A stretch of 64,000 nucleotides of DNA, from assembly GCF_000293865.2 (NCBI RefSeq), contig NZ_ALKN02000010.1, positions 62,001 to 126,000 on the forward strand, read 5' to 3'. Numbering within the stretch: the stretch's first letter is position 1; the number at the start of each line of letters is the position of its first letter. A program made the translations under genes and the position numbers. The notes beneath the pieces are model-generated. The model saw only the letters and a program-made list of their open reading frames with translations. It had not been told where the DNA came from and searched no databases. This DNA comes from Limnohabitans sp. Rim28 (GTDB lineage: Bacteria; Pseudomonadota; Gammaproteobacteria; Burkholderiales; Burkholderiaceae_C). This document shows, piece by piece, positions 43,838-52,251 of the stretch.

Positions 43838-44833
43838 TCAGCGGGGGCCATGCAGCACATTGGCCAGCGCTTCCCCCCGGCTCAGGCGGGCAATGTTTTC
43901 TGCCAGTGTTTCCTGGCGGCGGCGCACAGTGCCTGCAGTCCAACCCGACATGTGGGGCGTCATGAGCACATTGTCCAGCGCCGCGAAATCGAACTTCGAG
44001 GGTGTGCATGTCTTGTGTGTGGGTGTGGGTGTGGGGTATTGGTACCAGGTGTCAATCACGGCACCACCTATTTGGCGCGCCATCAGTGCGTCATAGAGCG
44101 CTTTTTCTTCGATCACCGCGCCGCGTCCCACATTCATCAGCACGGCATCAGGTCGCATGGCTGCGATCGCGCGTGCATTCACCAAGCCCGCCGTGTTGTC
44201 GGTCAATGGCAGGCTGACCACCACCGCATCGGCGCTGGCCATGAAGGCCTGCAAACCATCCAGCGTCCAGCTTTGGTCCACCAAGGGGTGGCTGATGGGG
44301 CTGCGGTTGGCCACATGGATCCGCATGCCAAAGCTTTTGGCGCGGTGCGCTACGGCCTGCGCGATGTGCCCAAAGCCCAGCAGACCCAGGGTTTGGGTGC
44401 CCATTTCAGAGCGCAGCGCCGACGGGCGACCGGCCCAAAACGTCCATCGCCCTTGGCGCAGGTCTTGGTCAGCACGGGTCAGTGGCACATGGCGCATCAG
44501 CAAGGCCGCCATCACGTATTCGGCGATCGCTCTCTCGTGCCCAAAACAATTGGCCAGCACACATTGCGCGGGCAGCAGCGCGGTAGCGATGGCATCGGTG
44601 CCAGCAGCCGGAGCGTGGAACAAACGTGCCTTCAGGGGTTGGGGCATGGCGCTGTTGAGCTGGATGCCGATGACCACGTCCGCGTTTTCATACAACGTTC
44701 GCTCGCCTGGCTGGTCCAGGCCATCGCTCAGGTCGCTGATGCGGTGATGGGGTGCTATCAATGCCTCAAAACCTTGGCGAAAATTGGCCGCATTTTGGCC
44801 GTGAAAAACGATGTTCAAAGGTGCAGTGTTCAT
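43838..44833 (-). CDS. 2-hydroxyacid dehydrogenase-like protein (GhrA-like) with altered active site
   Basis: 331 residues, D-isomer-specific family with NAD loop LLGFGHIAQAVAHRA, the catalytic Arg in NVGRGAVIEE and His in LMTPHMSGWT. The Glu normally found in DVFExEP is replaced: the segment reads IDTWYQYPTP, followed by a Pro/Thr-rich insertion coded by a GT-rich simple repeat near 44010-44035. The DTWYxYP form occurs in a subgroup of uncharacterised members. It is convergent with the LacI gene and not clearly part of its regulon. Confidence 0.82.
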   Translation of the reverse strand: MNTAPLNIVFHGQNAANFRQGFEALIAPHHRISDLSDGLDQPGERTLYENADVVIGIQLNSAMPQPLKARLFHAPAAGTDAIATALLPAQCVLANCFGHERAIAEYVMAALLMRHVPLTRADQDLRQGRWTFWAGRPSALRSEMGTQTLGLLGFGHIAQAVAHRAKSFGMRIHVANRSPISHPLVDQSWTLDGLQAFMASADAVVVSLPLTDNTAGLVNARAIAAMRPDAVLMNVGRGAVIEEKALYDALMARQIGGAVIDTWYQYPTPTPTHKTCTPSKFDFAALDNVLMTPHMSGWTAGTVRRRQETLAENIARLSRGEALANVLHGPR

Positions 44834-44932
44834 AGCGGCTCGAATTGGCAAAAGGTGCGAGGCCAGGCGCTGAGGGTCTGGCCTGCTGGCTCAGCGACAA
44901 TCGGACCTTCATTTTGATGGAAGAACAGCCCC

Positions 44933-45316
44933 ATGACCCCGCTGAAAAAAGTCATTCTCTTCACCGACACCGATGGCCGTGCCCGTTTTCGCGATGAATG
45001 GGTGCCCCTGACCGAAGGCACGCCCCAAAGCCAGTTGTCGGCCCTGATGGCGGCCAGCGCCTGCCAGTTGCGCCAAAGCCCGGTGGGTTTTCGCAGCAGC
45101 TTTCATTGCACCGGCAACCCGCAGTGGCTGTTTGTGTTGGGCGGCCAGATGGAGATTTTTTTGCAAGATGGCAGCTCGCGCACCTTTGGCCCGGGTGAGT
45201 TTTTTTACTCGGCTGATACCTTGCCTGAAGGGGCCACGTTTGACCCTGCTGTGCACGGCCACTGGAGCCGCCAAGTTGGGCCAGACCCCCTGGTGACCTT
45301 GTTCGTGCGGGACTGA
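44933..45316 (+). CDS. Small cupin-domain protein
   Basis: 127 residues. A single beta-barrel: FRSSFHCTGNPQWLFVLGGQMEIFLQDGSSRTFGPGEFFYSADT has the GxxExxL/PGD-like cupin turns, though only the first His is clearly in the metal-ligand position, so metal binding is uncertain. It is flanked by the divergent GhrA-like gene and a terminator facing rhlE. Function unknown. Confidence 0.78.
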   Translation: MTPLKKVILFTDTDGRARFRDEWVPLTEGTPQSQLSALMAASACQLRQSPVGFRSSFHCTGNPQWLFVLGGQMEIFLQDGSSRTFGPGEFFYSADTLPEGATFDPAVHGHWSRQVGPDPLVTLFVRD

Positions 45317-45335
45317 TTCAGCCTGTCCATCAGGC

Positions 45336-45364
45336 AAAAAAAGAGCCCGCGTTGGGCGGGCTCT
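45336..45364 (-). terminator. Terminator after rhlE
   Basis: A 9-bp stem AGAGCCCGC / GCGGGCTCT with a 5-base loop and, on the minus strand, a run of seven T. It lies 22 bases beyond the leftward rhlE stop at 45386 and 19 bases from the cupin stop. Confidence 0.92.
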
Positions 45365-45385
45365 GTTCATGGGGAAGGGGGCCGA

Positions 45386-47218
45386 TCAGCGACCGAAGCC
45401 ACGGCCGCCGCCGCCGCCACCGTTGCCACCCCGGTTGCCGCCGCCATAACCGCCGCCACCGCCACGGCGGCCGCTGCTGGCCAAGCTGTCGATGCTGGTG
45501 CGTGTTGGGTCAGGCTGGCCGCTGCTGCGCACGGGCTTGCGGTTGGGCAAGTCCAGTCGCGCAAATTGCGTGGTTTTCAGGGGGTCAATGTGGCGCGGCA
45601 ACTCGTCACCGTCGTTGCGGTGGCGGTCCTGCCCACCCTGACCACCTTGTGGGCCGCGACCAGGTCCACGGCCGTCATGACGTGGACCGCGTGGCGCGGG
45701 ACGGCCTTGGCCATCGCCGCGGTTGTCGAAACGTGGATCGCCGCGTTGCTCTTGGCCTCGTCCGCCATCACGTCCACCCTCTCGGCGTGCATCGCCTTGG
45801 CCTTCAAATCGGGGCGCACCTTGGGGGCTGTTGCGGCGTGAAGGTGCTGGACCGTTGCGCGGCGCACGCGCTGGGCCTTGGCCCTCGCCCCGTGCTTGGC
45901 GCTGACCTTGGCCGCCACCACCCCCTACGGCGACTTTGTTGTCGCGGATGCGTTGCATCATGTCCTGGCGAGCGGCCTTGGCGGCTGCGGCCATCACATC
46001 TCGGCTGGGGGGCTTGCCTGCACCGCCCCAAAGGGTCTGGCGACCCATGGCGATGGGCTCGGCCACTTCCCCTGGCTCGGGACCAAAACCTTCGAGCAAC
46101 TGGACTGGAATCTCTTGCTTGGTGAAGCGTTCGATGTCCATCATGAAGCCTTCTTCATCCAGGCACACCAGGCTCACGGCTTCGCCGCTGGCGCCCGCAC
46201 GACCTGTGCGGCCAATGCGGTGCACGTAGTCTTCCGACACGTTCGGGATTTCAAAGTTGACGACGTGCGGCAAGTCTTCGATGTCGATGCCGCGTGCGGC
46301 AATGTCGGTGGCCACCAAAGCGCGAATCTCACCGCTCTTGAAACCGGCCAAAGCCTGGGTGCGCGCTGTCTGGCTCTTGTTGCCGTGCAGGGCCATGGCC
46401 TTGACGCCGTTTTTGGTCAAGAAATCGGCCACGTTGTTGGCGCCGAACTTGGTGCGCGTGAACACCAACACCTGGCTCCAGTCGTGCTTTTGGATGATGT
46501 GCAACAACACGTCTTTTTTCTTGCTGCGGCCCACGGGGTGGATCACTTGTGTGATGCGTTGTACCGTGGTGTTGCTGGGCGTGACCTGAATGCTTTGCGG
46601 GTCTTTGAGCAAGTTGGCCGCGAGTTCGCGGATTTCGTCACTGAAGGTGGCCGAGAACAACAAGCTTTGCTTGTCTTTGGGCACCAAGGCCAGCACTTTT
46701 TTCACGTCGTGGATGAAGCCCATGTCCAACATGCGGTCGGCTTCGTCGAGCACCAGCATTTCGATGCCGGACAGGTCCAAAAAGCCTTGGCCTTGCAAGT
46801 CCAGCAAGCGGCCGGGTGTGGCCACCAAGATGTCCACACCTTTTTTGACTTTGCTGATTTGAGGGTTCATGCCCACGCCACCAAAAATCACGGTGGAGTC
46901 GAGCTTCAGGTATTTGCCGTAATCGCGCACAGACTCTTCGACCTGCGCGGCCAATTCACGGGTGGGCGTGAGCACCAAAGCGCGGATGGCTTTGCCGCCA
47001 AAGCGGTTTTGGCCGGGCTCACTCAGGCTCAGCTTGTGCAGCATGGGCAGGGTGAAGGCGGCGGTTTTGCCGGTGCCGGTTTGGGCGCCGGCCAGCAAGT
47101 CTTGTCCAGCCAGAACGGCGGGAATGGCTTGGGCCTGGATGGGGGTGGGGGTGTCGTAGCCGAGCTCGCGCACAGCTTGCATGATGGCCGGAGCCAGGTT
47201 CAATTCTTCAAAGTTCAT
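45386..47218 (-). CDS. rhlE: DEAD-box RNA helicase RhlE with RG-rich tail
   Basis: 610 residues. All DEAD-box motifs are visible: [13 protein letters not shown] (Walker A), [37 protein letters not shown], and [10 protein letters not shown]. After about residue 400 the chain becomes a 200-residue G/R/D/Q-rich tail ending in [10 protein letters not shown], likely a disordered RNA-binding region. RhlE acts in RNA degradation, ribosome assembly and cold adaptation. The start at 47218 is chosen because [10 protein letters not shown] is the conserved N-terminus; a frame extension to 47308 lacks homology. Confidence 0.95.
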   Translation of the reverse strand: MNFEELNLAPAIMQAVRELGYDTPTPIQAQAIPAVLAGQDLLAGAQTGTGKTAAFTLPMLHKLSLSEPGQNRFGGKAIRALVLTPTRELAAQVEESVRDYGKYLKLDSTVIFGGVGMNPQISKVKKGVDILVATPGRLLDLQGQGFLDLSGIEMLVLDEADRMLDMGFIHDVKKVLALVPKDKQSLLFSATFSDEIRELAANLLKDPQSIQVTPSNTTVQRITQVIHPVGRSKKKDVLLHIIQKHDWSQVLVFTRTKFGANNVADFLTKNGVKAMALHGNKSQTARTQALAGFKSGEIRALVATDIAARGIDIEDLPHVVNFEIPNVSEDYVHRIGRTGRAGASGEAVSLVCLDEEGFMMDIERFTKQEIPVQLLEGFGPEPGEVAEPIAMGRQTLWGGAGKPPSRDVMAAAAKAARQDMMQRIRDNKVAVGGGGGQGQRQARGEGQGPARAPRNGPAPSRRNSPQGAPRFEGQGDARREGGRDGGRGQEQRGDPRFDNRGDGQGRPAPRGPRHDGRGPGRGPQGGQGGQDRHRNDGDELPRHIDPLKTTQFARLDLPNRKPVRSSGQPDPTRTSIDSLASSGRRGGGGGYGGGNRGGNGGGGGGRGFGR

Positions 47219-47552
47219 TTTCTGAGCGCCATGTCCGGCGCTGGGTGTCGACTCAATCAATGCTGTTGGCAGTGACCAGTGTGGGTCGACAGGTCTTAGG
47301 GTGGGCATGGAAACCGCAGGCGCTTGTTTTGAGCGTTGCCCGGGTCAGGCCCCAGCAGAAGTGCTGATGTTGGAGCAACTGGAGGCCTCAACGAGTTGGA
47401 TTGTCTCACAAAGCCAGCAAGGCGTTGCCAAGCACTGCTTTGACCGCCCAGAACCGTTCTTTGTACGTCATGGGTTCAAACCCCAATTCAATGCGCCAGC
47501 AGACCCGCCTAGACTGTTGGGCACCTGCATCCAATAACACTCGGGAGACCCC
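47219..47552. other. Intergenic region between rhlE and the Bug-protein gene
   Basis: These 334 bases carry divergent promoters for rhlE (leftward) and the Bug protein (rightward). I see no convincing coding region, tRNA or strong hairpin. A long 5' leader for rhlE would fit the cold-responsive leaders of some RNA helicase genes, but nothing in the sequence proves it. Confidence 0.5.
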
Positions 47553-48557
47553 ATGTCCATGAAAACCCCCAACACACGCCGCCATTGGTTGATGGCATCC
47601 ACTGCCTTGGCCGCCGGCTTCGCCAGTTTGGCCATGGGCCCCGTCCATGCTCAAACGGCCACATGGCCGGCCAAGCCCATCAAAATCGTGGTGGCCTTTC
47701 CACCCGGCGGTCTGACCGATGCCATTGCCCGCAACTATGGTGACTTTCTGAGTGGCCGCTTGGGGGTACCGGTGGTTGTCGAAAACAGGCCCGGTGCAGG
47801 CGCCATCATCGGCATCGATGCGGTGGCCAAATCCGCAGCGGACGGTTACACCTTTGGCATGAGCACTTCGGGCACGTTTTGGCAAAACCGGGTCTTGTAC
47901 GCCAAGTTGCCCCATAACTTGGACAAAGACCTGACCCCCGTGACCGTGTTCCCATCGGGCCCATTGGTCGTGGGCATCAACGACAAGATTCCGGCCAAAA
48001 CCATGGCCGAGTTCGTGGCTTGGGCCAAAAAGAACAACACCTCCATGGGCACCTACGCCCCAGGCTCTTACCCGCACATGCTGGCCGACCAAACCAACCG
48101 CCAACAAGGTACTGCCATCCAATCGGTGCACTACAGGGGTGAGGCGCCCATGTGGCTCGATGTGGCGTCAGGGCAATTGCAAATCGCCGTGGGCAGTTTT
48201 CAGGCCTTCAATGCCGTGTCTACCCGGGGCGTGCGCGCCATTGGCGTGACTGGCAGCTACCGCTCTCCCAAGCTGCCCGATGTGCCCACCTTGACCGAGC
48301 AAGGCAATACCGAAAAGCTGGTCACGCTTGAAGGTGGCCTGCCTCTGGTGGCCCCAACAGGCACGCCCGAAGCCGTGCTCAAGCGCATGGCCGATGAAGC
48401 GGTGGCTTGGTCCAACACCGACAAAGCCGCCAAGCTGCGCGAAACCTTTGCCATCCCGAACAAGCCCAAAAACCTGGCGGCCACCCGCAAAGACTGGGAG
48501 GCCGAAGTGCCTGTCTGGATCAAGCTGGCGGTGGACTTGGGCATCAAGCTGGATTGA
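47553..48557 (+). CDS. Bug-family (TctC) periplasmic binding protein
   Basis: 334 residues. The N-terminal signal carries a twin-arginine-like TRRHWLMAS followed by a hydrophobic core ending VHAQ. The mature part opens with WPAKPIKIVVAFPPGGLTDAIAR, the Bug hallmark that forms the ligand pocket. Such proteins bind carboxylates for tripartite tricarboxylate (TTT) transporters; no membrane subunits are next to it, as is common for the many orphan Bug genes of Burkholderiales. Ligand unknown. Confidence 0.93.
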   Translation: MSMKTPNTRRHWLMASTALAAGFASLAMGPVHAQTATWPAKPIKIVVAFPPGGLTDAIARNYGDFLSGRLGVPVVVENRPGAGAIIGIDAVAKSAADGYTFGMSTSGTFWQNRVLYAKLPHNLDKDLTPVTVFPSGPLVVGINDKIPAKTMAEFVAWAKKNNTSMGTYAPGSYPHMLADQTNRQQGTAIQSVHYRGEAPMWLDVASGQLQIAVGSFQAFNAVSTRGVRAIGVTGSYRSPKLPDVPTLTEQGNTEKLVTLEGGLPLVAPTGTPEAVLKRMADEAVAWSNTDKAAKLRETFAIPNKPKNLAATRKDWEAEVPVWIKLAVDLGIKLD

Positions 48558-48622
48558 GAGGAAGCTTGGGGATCCCCAATTGCTGGTGCGGTGGTCTTGA
48601 AGTCGCGGTTTAATCACGCCTT

Positions 48623-49573
48623 ATGAAAAAGACCGATCAAATGAGTTTTTTCGACGCCCCTGTCGATTCGCCTTCTGACCCCGAAGCCATGGCCCAAGCC
48701 CTGGCGCAACACCCCGACTTTCGGGTGTTGCGTCGCTTGGTGCCGCACAGCGATTACGGGCCCGTGAATGGGCAGTCCACCCGGCGAGTGATCGTGCTGG
48801 ACACCGAGACCACGGGGCTGGACAGCAAGAGCGAAAGCATCATCGAGCTGGCCATGTTGTCGGTGTTGGTGGACACCGCAACCGGTTTGCCCGTGGGGCC
48901 GGTCACCATTTTCGAATCCTTTGAAGACCCGGGCAAACCGATTCCGCCGCAGATCACCGAAATCACAGGCATCGACGACAGCATGGTCAAGGGCTTGCGC
49001 ATCGACGACGCGGCCGTGGACGAGTTGGTGGCGCAGGCCGATCTGGTGGTGGCGCACAACGCTGGGTTTGACCGGCCGTTTGTCGAGGCGCGTTTTCCGG
49101 TGTTTGCGGCCAAGGCCTGGGGGTGTTCCTTCATGGGCATCGACTGGAAAAAAGAGGGCAGCGGCTCAGCCAAGCTGGAGTTTTTGGCGTCTGAGCGTGG
49201 CTGGTTTTACGACGCGCACCGGGCGCAAGTCGATTGCCATGCCTTGTTGCTGGTGCTGGCCTCGCCCTTGGCCGATGGTCAAACCGGTTTGTCGCGGCTT
49301 TTGGCCGGGGTGGGGCAGACCCGTTACAAATTGAGGGCCACGGGTGCGCCTTTTGAGTCCAAAGACAAACTCAAAGCCCGCGGGTACCGCTGGGACGGCG
49401 AAGGCCGGGTCTGGTGGTGCAGTTTGGCCTCGGACGTTTTGCTGGACGCCGAGTGCGAATGGCTGCGCGATGAGGTTTATGGCCGCCGCAGTGCCCGGGT
49501 GCAACTGGAGGCCCTAGACAGCCGGGTGCAATATTCGTCGCGATCAGGGCACTTGTCGGAGCGGACCGTCTGA
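48623..49573 (+). CDS. DEDDh 3'-5' exonuclease (DnaQ-like)
   Basis: 316 residues. Exonuclease motifs are VIVLDTETTGLD (D60 and E62), VAHNAGFDRPFVE and HRAQVDCHALL (the His and Asp of ExoIII). The last 90 residues contain KDKLKARGYRWDGEGRVWW, a short module found C-terminally in other nuclease-like proteins and not in the polymerase III epsilon subunit. It is therefore probably a repair or RNA exonuclease rather than a proofreading subunit. It lies 85 bases upstream of ettA. Confidence 0.87.
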   Translation: MKKTDQMSFFDAPVDSPSDPEAMAQALAQHPDFRVLRRLVPHSDYGPVNGQSTRRVIVLDTETTGLDSKSESIIELAMLSVLVDTATGLPVGPVTIFESFEDPGKPIPPQITEITGIDDSMVKGLRIDDAAVDELVAQADLVVAHNAGFDRPFVEARFPVFAAKAWGCSFMGIDWKKEGSGSAKLEFLASERGWFYDAHRAQVDCHALLLVLASPLADGQTGLSRLLAGVGQTRYKLRATGAPFESKDKLKARGYRWDGEGRVWWCSLASDVLLDAECEWLRDEVYGRRSARVQLEALDSRVQYSSRSGHLSERTV

Positions 49574-49657
49574 GTTTTTTACCTTCAAACCCTGGCAAGC
49601 GGGGATAATGTCTGGTTGCACGCGCTGCAACCGCGCTTTTTATATTCAGGTTTACAC

Positions 49658-51319
49658 ATGGCTCAATACGTATTTTCGATGAACCGGGTGGGCAAGATCG
49701 TGCCCCCGAAGCGTCACATCCTCAAAGACATTTCGCTGTCTTTCTTCCCCGGCGCCAAGATTGGCGTGCTGGGCACCAACGGCTCGGGCAAGTCCACTTT
49801 GCTCAAGATCATGGCGGGCATCGACAAAGAGATCGAGGGCGAAGCCATTCCGATGGCGGGCCTGAAAATTGGTTATCTGCCCCAGGAGCCTGTGATGGAC
49901 CCCGAGCAGACCGTCCGTGAAGCGGTTGAAAGCGGCATGGGCGAAGTCAAGGCCGCGCAGGCTCGCCTGGAGGAGGTTTACGCCGCCTACGCCGAAGAAG
50001 ACGCTGACTTTGACGCCTTGGCCGCTGAGCAAGCCAAACTCGAAGCCATCATCTCCACCGCTGGCGATGCATCCGAGCATCAACTTGAAATCGCCGCCGA
50101 TGCGTTGCGCCTGCCGGCTTGGGACGCCATCATCGGCAAACTCTCGGGCGGTGAAAAGCGCCGTGTGGCCTTGTGCCGTTTGCTGCTGTCGCGCCCCGAC
50201 ATGTTGTTGCTCGACGAGCCGACCAACCACTTGGACGCTGAAAGCGTGGACTGGCTGGAGCTGTTCTTGCAGCGTTTCTCGGGTACGGTGGTGGCCATCA
50301 CCCACGACCGTTATTTCTTGGACAACGCCGCCGAGTGGATTTTGGAACTCGACCGGGGCTCTGGCATTCCTTACAAAGGCAACTACTCCAGCTGGTTGGA
50401 GCAAAAAGACGCCCGTTTGGCCACTGAGCAGCGCACCGAAGATGCGCGTTCCAAAGCCATGAAGAAAGAATTGGAATGGGCCCGTGCCAATCCTAAAGGC
50501 CGTCAGGCCAAGAGCAAGGCGCGTTTGGCTCGCTTCGAAGAGTTGAGCGACCACGACTACCAAAAACGCAATGAGACCCAGGAGATCTTCATCCCTGTGG
50601 CCGAGCGTCTGGGCAACGAAGTGTTCGAGTTCAAGAACGTCAGCAAGTCCTTTGGCGACCGTCTGCTGATCGACAACCTGAGTTTTCAGGTGCCTGCGGG
50701 TGCCATCGTCGGCATCATCGGCCCCAATGGCGCTGGTAAGTCGACTTTGTTCAAGCTGATCGCGGGCAAAGAGCAACCCGACAGCGGCGAGGTCAAGATC
50801 GGCCAGACCGTGCGCATGGCTTTTGTGGACCAGAACCGCGACGATCTGGACAACGACAAAACCGTGTGGGAAGACGTCTCGGGTGGCCTGGACATCATCA
50901 ACGTGGGCAAGTTCCAGATGCCTAGCCGTGCGTATTGCGGCCGCTTCAACTTCAACGGCGGCGACCAGCAAAAGAAGGTCGGCATGTTGTCGGGCGGTGA
51001 GCGTGGCCGTTTGCACCTGGCCAAAACCCTGATCGAGGGCGGCAACGTGCTGCTGCTGGACGAACCCTCCAACGACTTGGACGTGGAAACACTGCGTGCT
51101 CTGGAAGACGCACTGCTGGAGTTCGCCGGCTCCATCATGGTCATCAGCCACGACCGTTGGTTCTTAGACCGCATCGCCACGCACATTTTGGCCGCCGAGG
51201 GCGATAGCCAGTGGGTGTTCTTTGATGGCAACTACCAAGAGTACGAAGCCGACAAGAAACGCCGTCTTGGCGAAGAGGGTGCCAAGCCCAAGCGCGTGCG
51301 CTTCAAAGCACTCAAGTGA
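49658..51319 (+). CDS. ettA: Energy-dependent translational throttle protein EttA (ABC-F)
   Basis: 553 residues. Two ABC domains carry Walker A GTNGSGKST and GPNGAGKST, signatures LSGGEKRR and LSGGERGR, and Walker B LLLDEPTNHLD and LLLDEPSNDLD. Between them lies the charged PtIM linker (KKELEWARANPKGRQAKSKARLARFEEL region), and the toe-like arm of EttA is present in domain 1. EttA binds the ribosomal E site and gates the first peptide bond according to ATP/ADP. The start at 49658 (MAQYVFSMNRVGK) is the conserved EttA N-terminus. A terminator follows. Confidence 0.96.
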   Translation: MAQYVFSMNRVGKIVPPKRHILKDISLSFFPGAKIGVLGTNGSGKSTLLKIMAGIDKEIEGEAIPMAGLKIGYLPQEPVMDPEQTVREAVESGMGEVKAAQARLEEVYAAYAEEDADFDALAAEQAKLEAIISTAGDASEHQLEIAADALRLPAWDAIIGKLSGGEKRRVALCRLLLSRPDMLLLDEPTNHLDAESVDWLELFLQRFSGTVVAITHDRYFLDNAAEWILELDRGSGIPYKGNYSSWLEQKDARLATEQRTEDARSKAMKKELEWARANPKGRQAKSKARLARFEELSDHDYQKRNETQEIFIPVAERLGNEVFEFKNVSKSFGDRLLIDNLSFQVPAGAIVGIIGPNGAGKSTLFKLIAGKEQPDSGEVKIGQTVRMAFVDQNRDDLDNDKTVWEDVSGGLDIINVGKFQMPSRAYCGRFNFNGGDQQKKVGMLSGGERGRLHLAKTLIEGGNVLLLDEPSNDLDVETLRALEDALLEFAGSIMVISHDRWFLDRIATHILAAEGDSQWVFFDGNYQEYEADKKRRLGEEGAKPKRVRFKALK

Positions 51320-51346
51320 CGCGCTAAAGCGCTGAAGCGTACAAAG

Positions 51347-51371
51347 AAAACGGGCCTCAGAGGCCCGTTTT
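51347..51371. terminator. Bidirectional terminator after ettA
   Basis: AAAACGGGCCTC - A G - AGGCCCGTTTT: a near-perfect stem with A- and T-tracts at both ends, 28 bases after ettA and 17 bases before the end of the convergent regulator gene. Confidence 0.92.
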
Positions 51372-51387
51372 GATGGGCAAGTCTGCG

Positions 51388-52023
51388 TCAAGCCATGGCG
51401 GGTGCTTGCGCCTTTCTGCGCTGAGCGATCAAGGCGGTGAAAAAGCCGTTGAGCCACTGCATGTTGACTGGTTTGGCCATGAAAAGGGTCCCATCGGGCA
51501 AGCCGCCCTTGGCCGATATGGCTTCTTGGCTCAGAGCAGAAATCACCAAGCAGGTCATGCGCTGAAATTGCGCCGATTGCTTGAGCGTTTTGAGCAATTC
51601 AAAACCGTCCACACCTGGCATGTTCAGGTCAGCAATGAGCACGTCAGGCTGGATGCTGGCCATGTCAATCAAGGCTTCGAGACCCGAGGACATGGCGGTG
51701 CAATCGACCGGCATGTCACAGCCGCTACAAAAGTTGCGGATCATTTCCCGCGTCACAGGGTCGTCCTCGACCAACAAAACACGCAGTCGATTTTCCTTGG
51801 CTTCTAGCGGACTCAACAGCATGTTGTGCTTTTTTTGGTAGTGGCGAATGGAGGGCATGGAGATACGGCGGTGACCGCCTTGTGTCTTCCACGCATGTAA
51901 TTCGTTTTTTTCTACCAAGGTCTGAATGGTGCCCACGGACAAACCCAGCAGTTTGGCTGCATAGGTGGTGCCGCAGTAGTCCTCGGGTGTGTAGGGTGTG
52001 TCGGATGTGTCGGGTGTTTGCAT
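51388..52023 (-). CDS. Response regulator with N-terminal excisionase-type HTH and C-terminal receiver
   Basis: 211 residues. Residues 18-63 form a MerR/excisionase-type DNA-binding domain (TTYAAKLLGLSVGTIQTLVEKNELHAWKTQGGHRRIS region, with the typical GGHRRI wing). Residues 79-200 form a receiver domain: D87/D88 acidic pair, phospho-acceptor D132 (IADLNMPG), S162 and K184. The order is reversed relative to usual response regulators, whose output domain is C-terminal. No histidine kinase is adjacent; an orphan Hpt protein lies at 62840. The N-terminus and upstream DNA carry a short GTGT-rich repeat. Target genes are unknown. Confidence 0.9.
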   Translation of the reverse strand: MQTPDTSDTPYTPEDYCGTTYAAKLLGLSVGTIQTLVEKNELHAWKTQGGHRRISMPSIRHYQKKHNMLLSPLEAKENRLRVLLVEDDPVTREMIRNFCSGCDMPVDCTAMSSGLEALIDMASIQPDVLIADLNMPGVDGFELLKTLKQSAQFQRMTCLVISALSQEAISAKGGLPDGTLFMAKPVNMQWLNGFFTALIAQRRKAQAPAMA

Positions 52024-52251
52024 GGGTTTATTTTAATTACAAAACTGGCAATCCATAAAAAATAAATAAATAATGCCGCATTTTTGGTCAATATTAAACA
52101 ATCTTGGCGAATCATAAAAAAATTCCGAACCATCTTGGATTTTTTATAGAAACGGTGAACTTGGCTTGTCTTGGTCCCCCTCGCGACAAAGACGGGCCCG
52201 TGCAGAAGCAGGGCCACGATTAACATGCTGAGCACTACAAGGAGACATTGA

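Noticed and set aside
45386-45960. Apparent GC-rich tandem repeats
   Set aside because: They are the coding sequence of the Gly/Arg-rich tail of RhlE, with irregular units and no fixed spacing; not a CRISPR or satellite array.
49658-51319. ABC-F gene as an antibiotic-resistance determinant
   Set aside because: The N-terminus, length and linker fit the housekeeping EttA, not the ribosome-protection ABC-F resistance groups.
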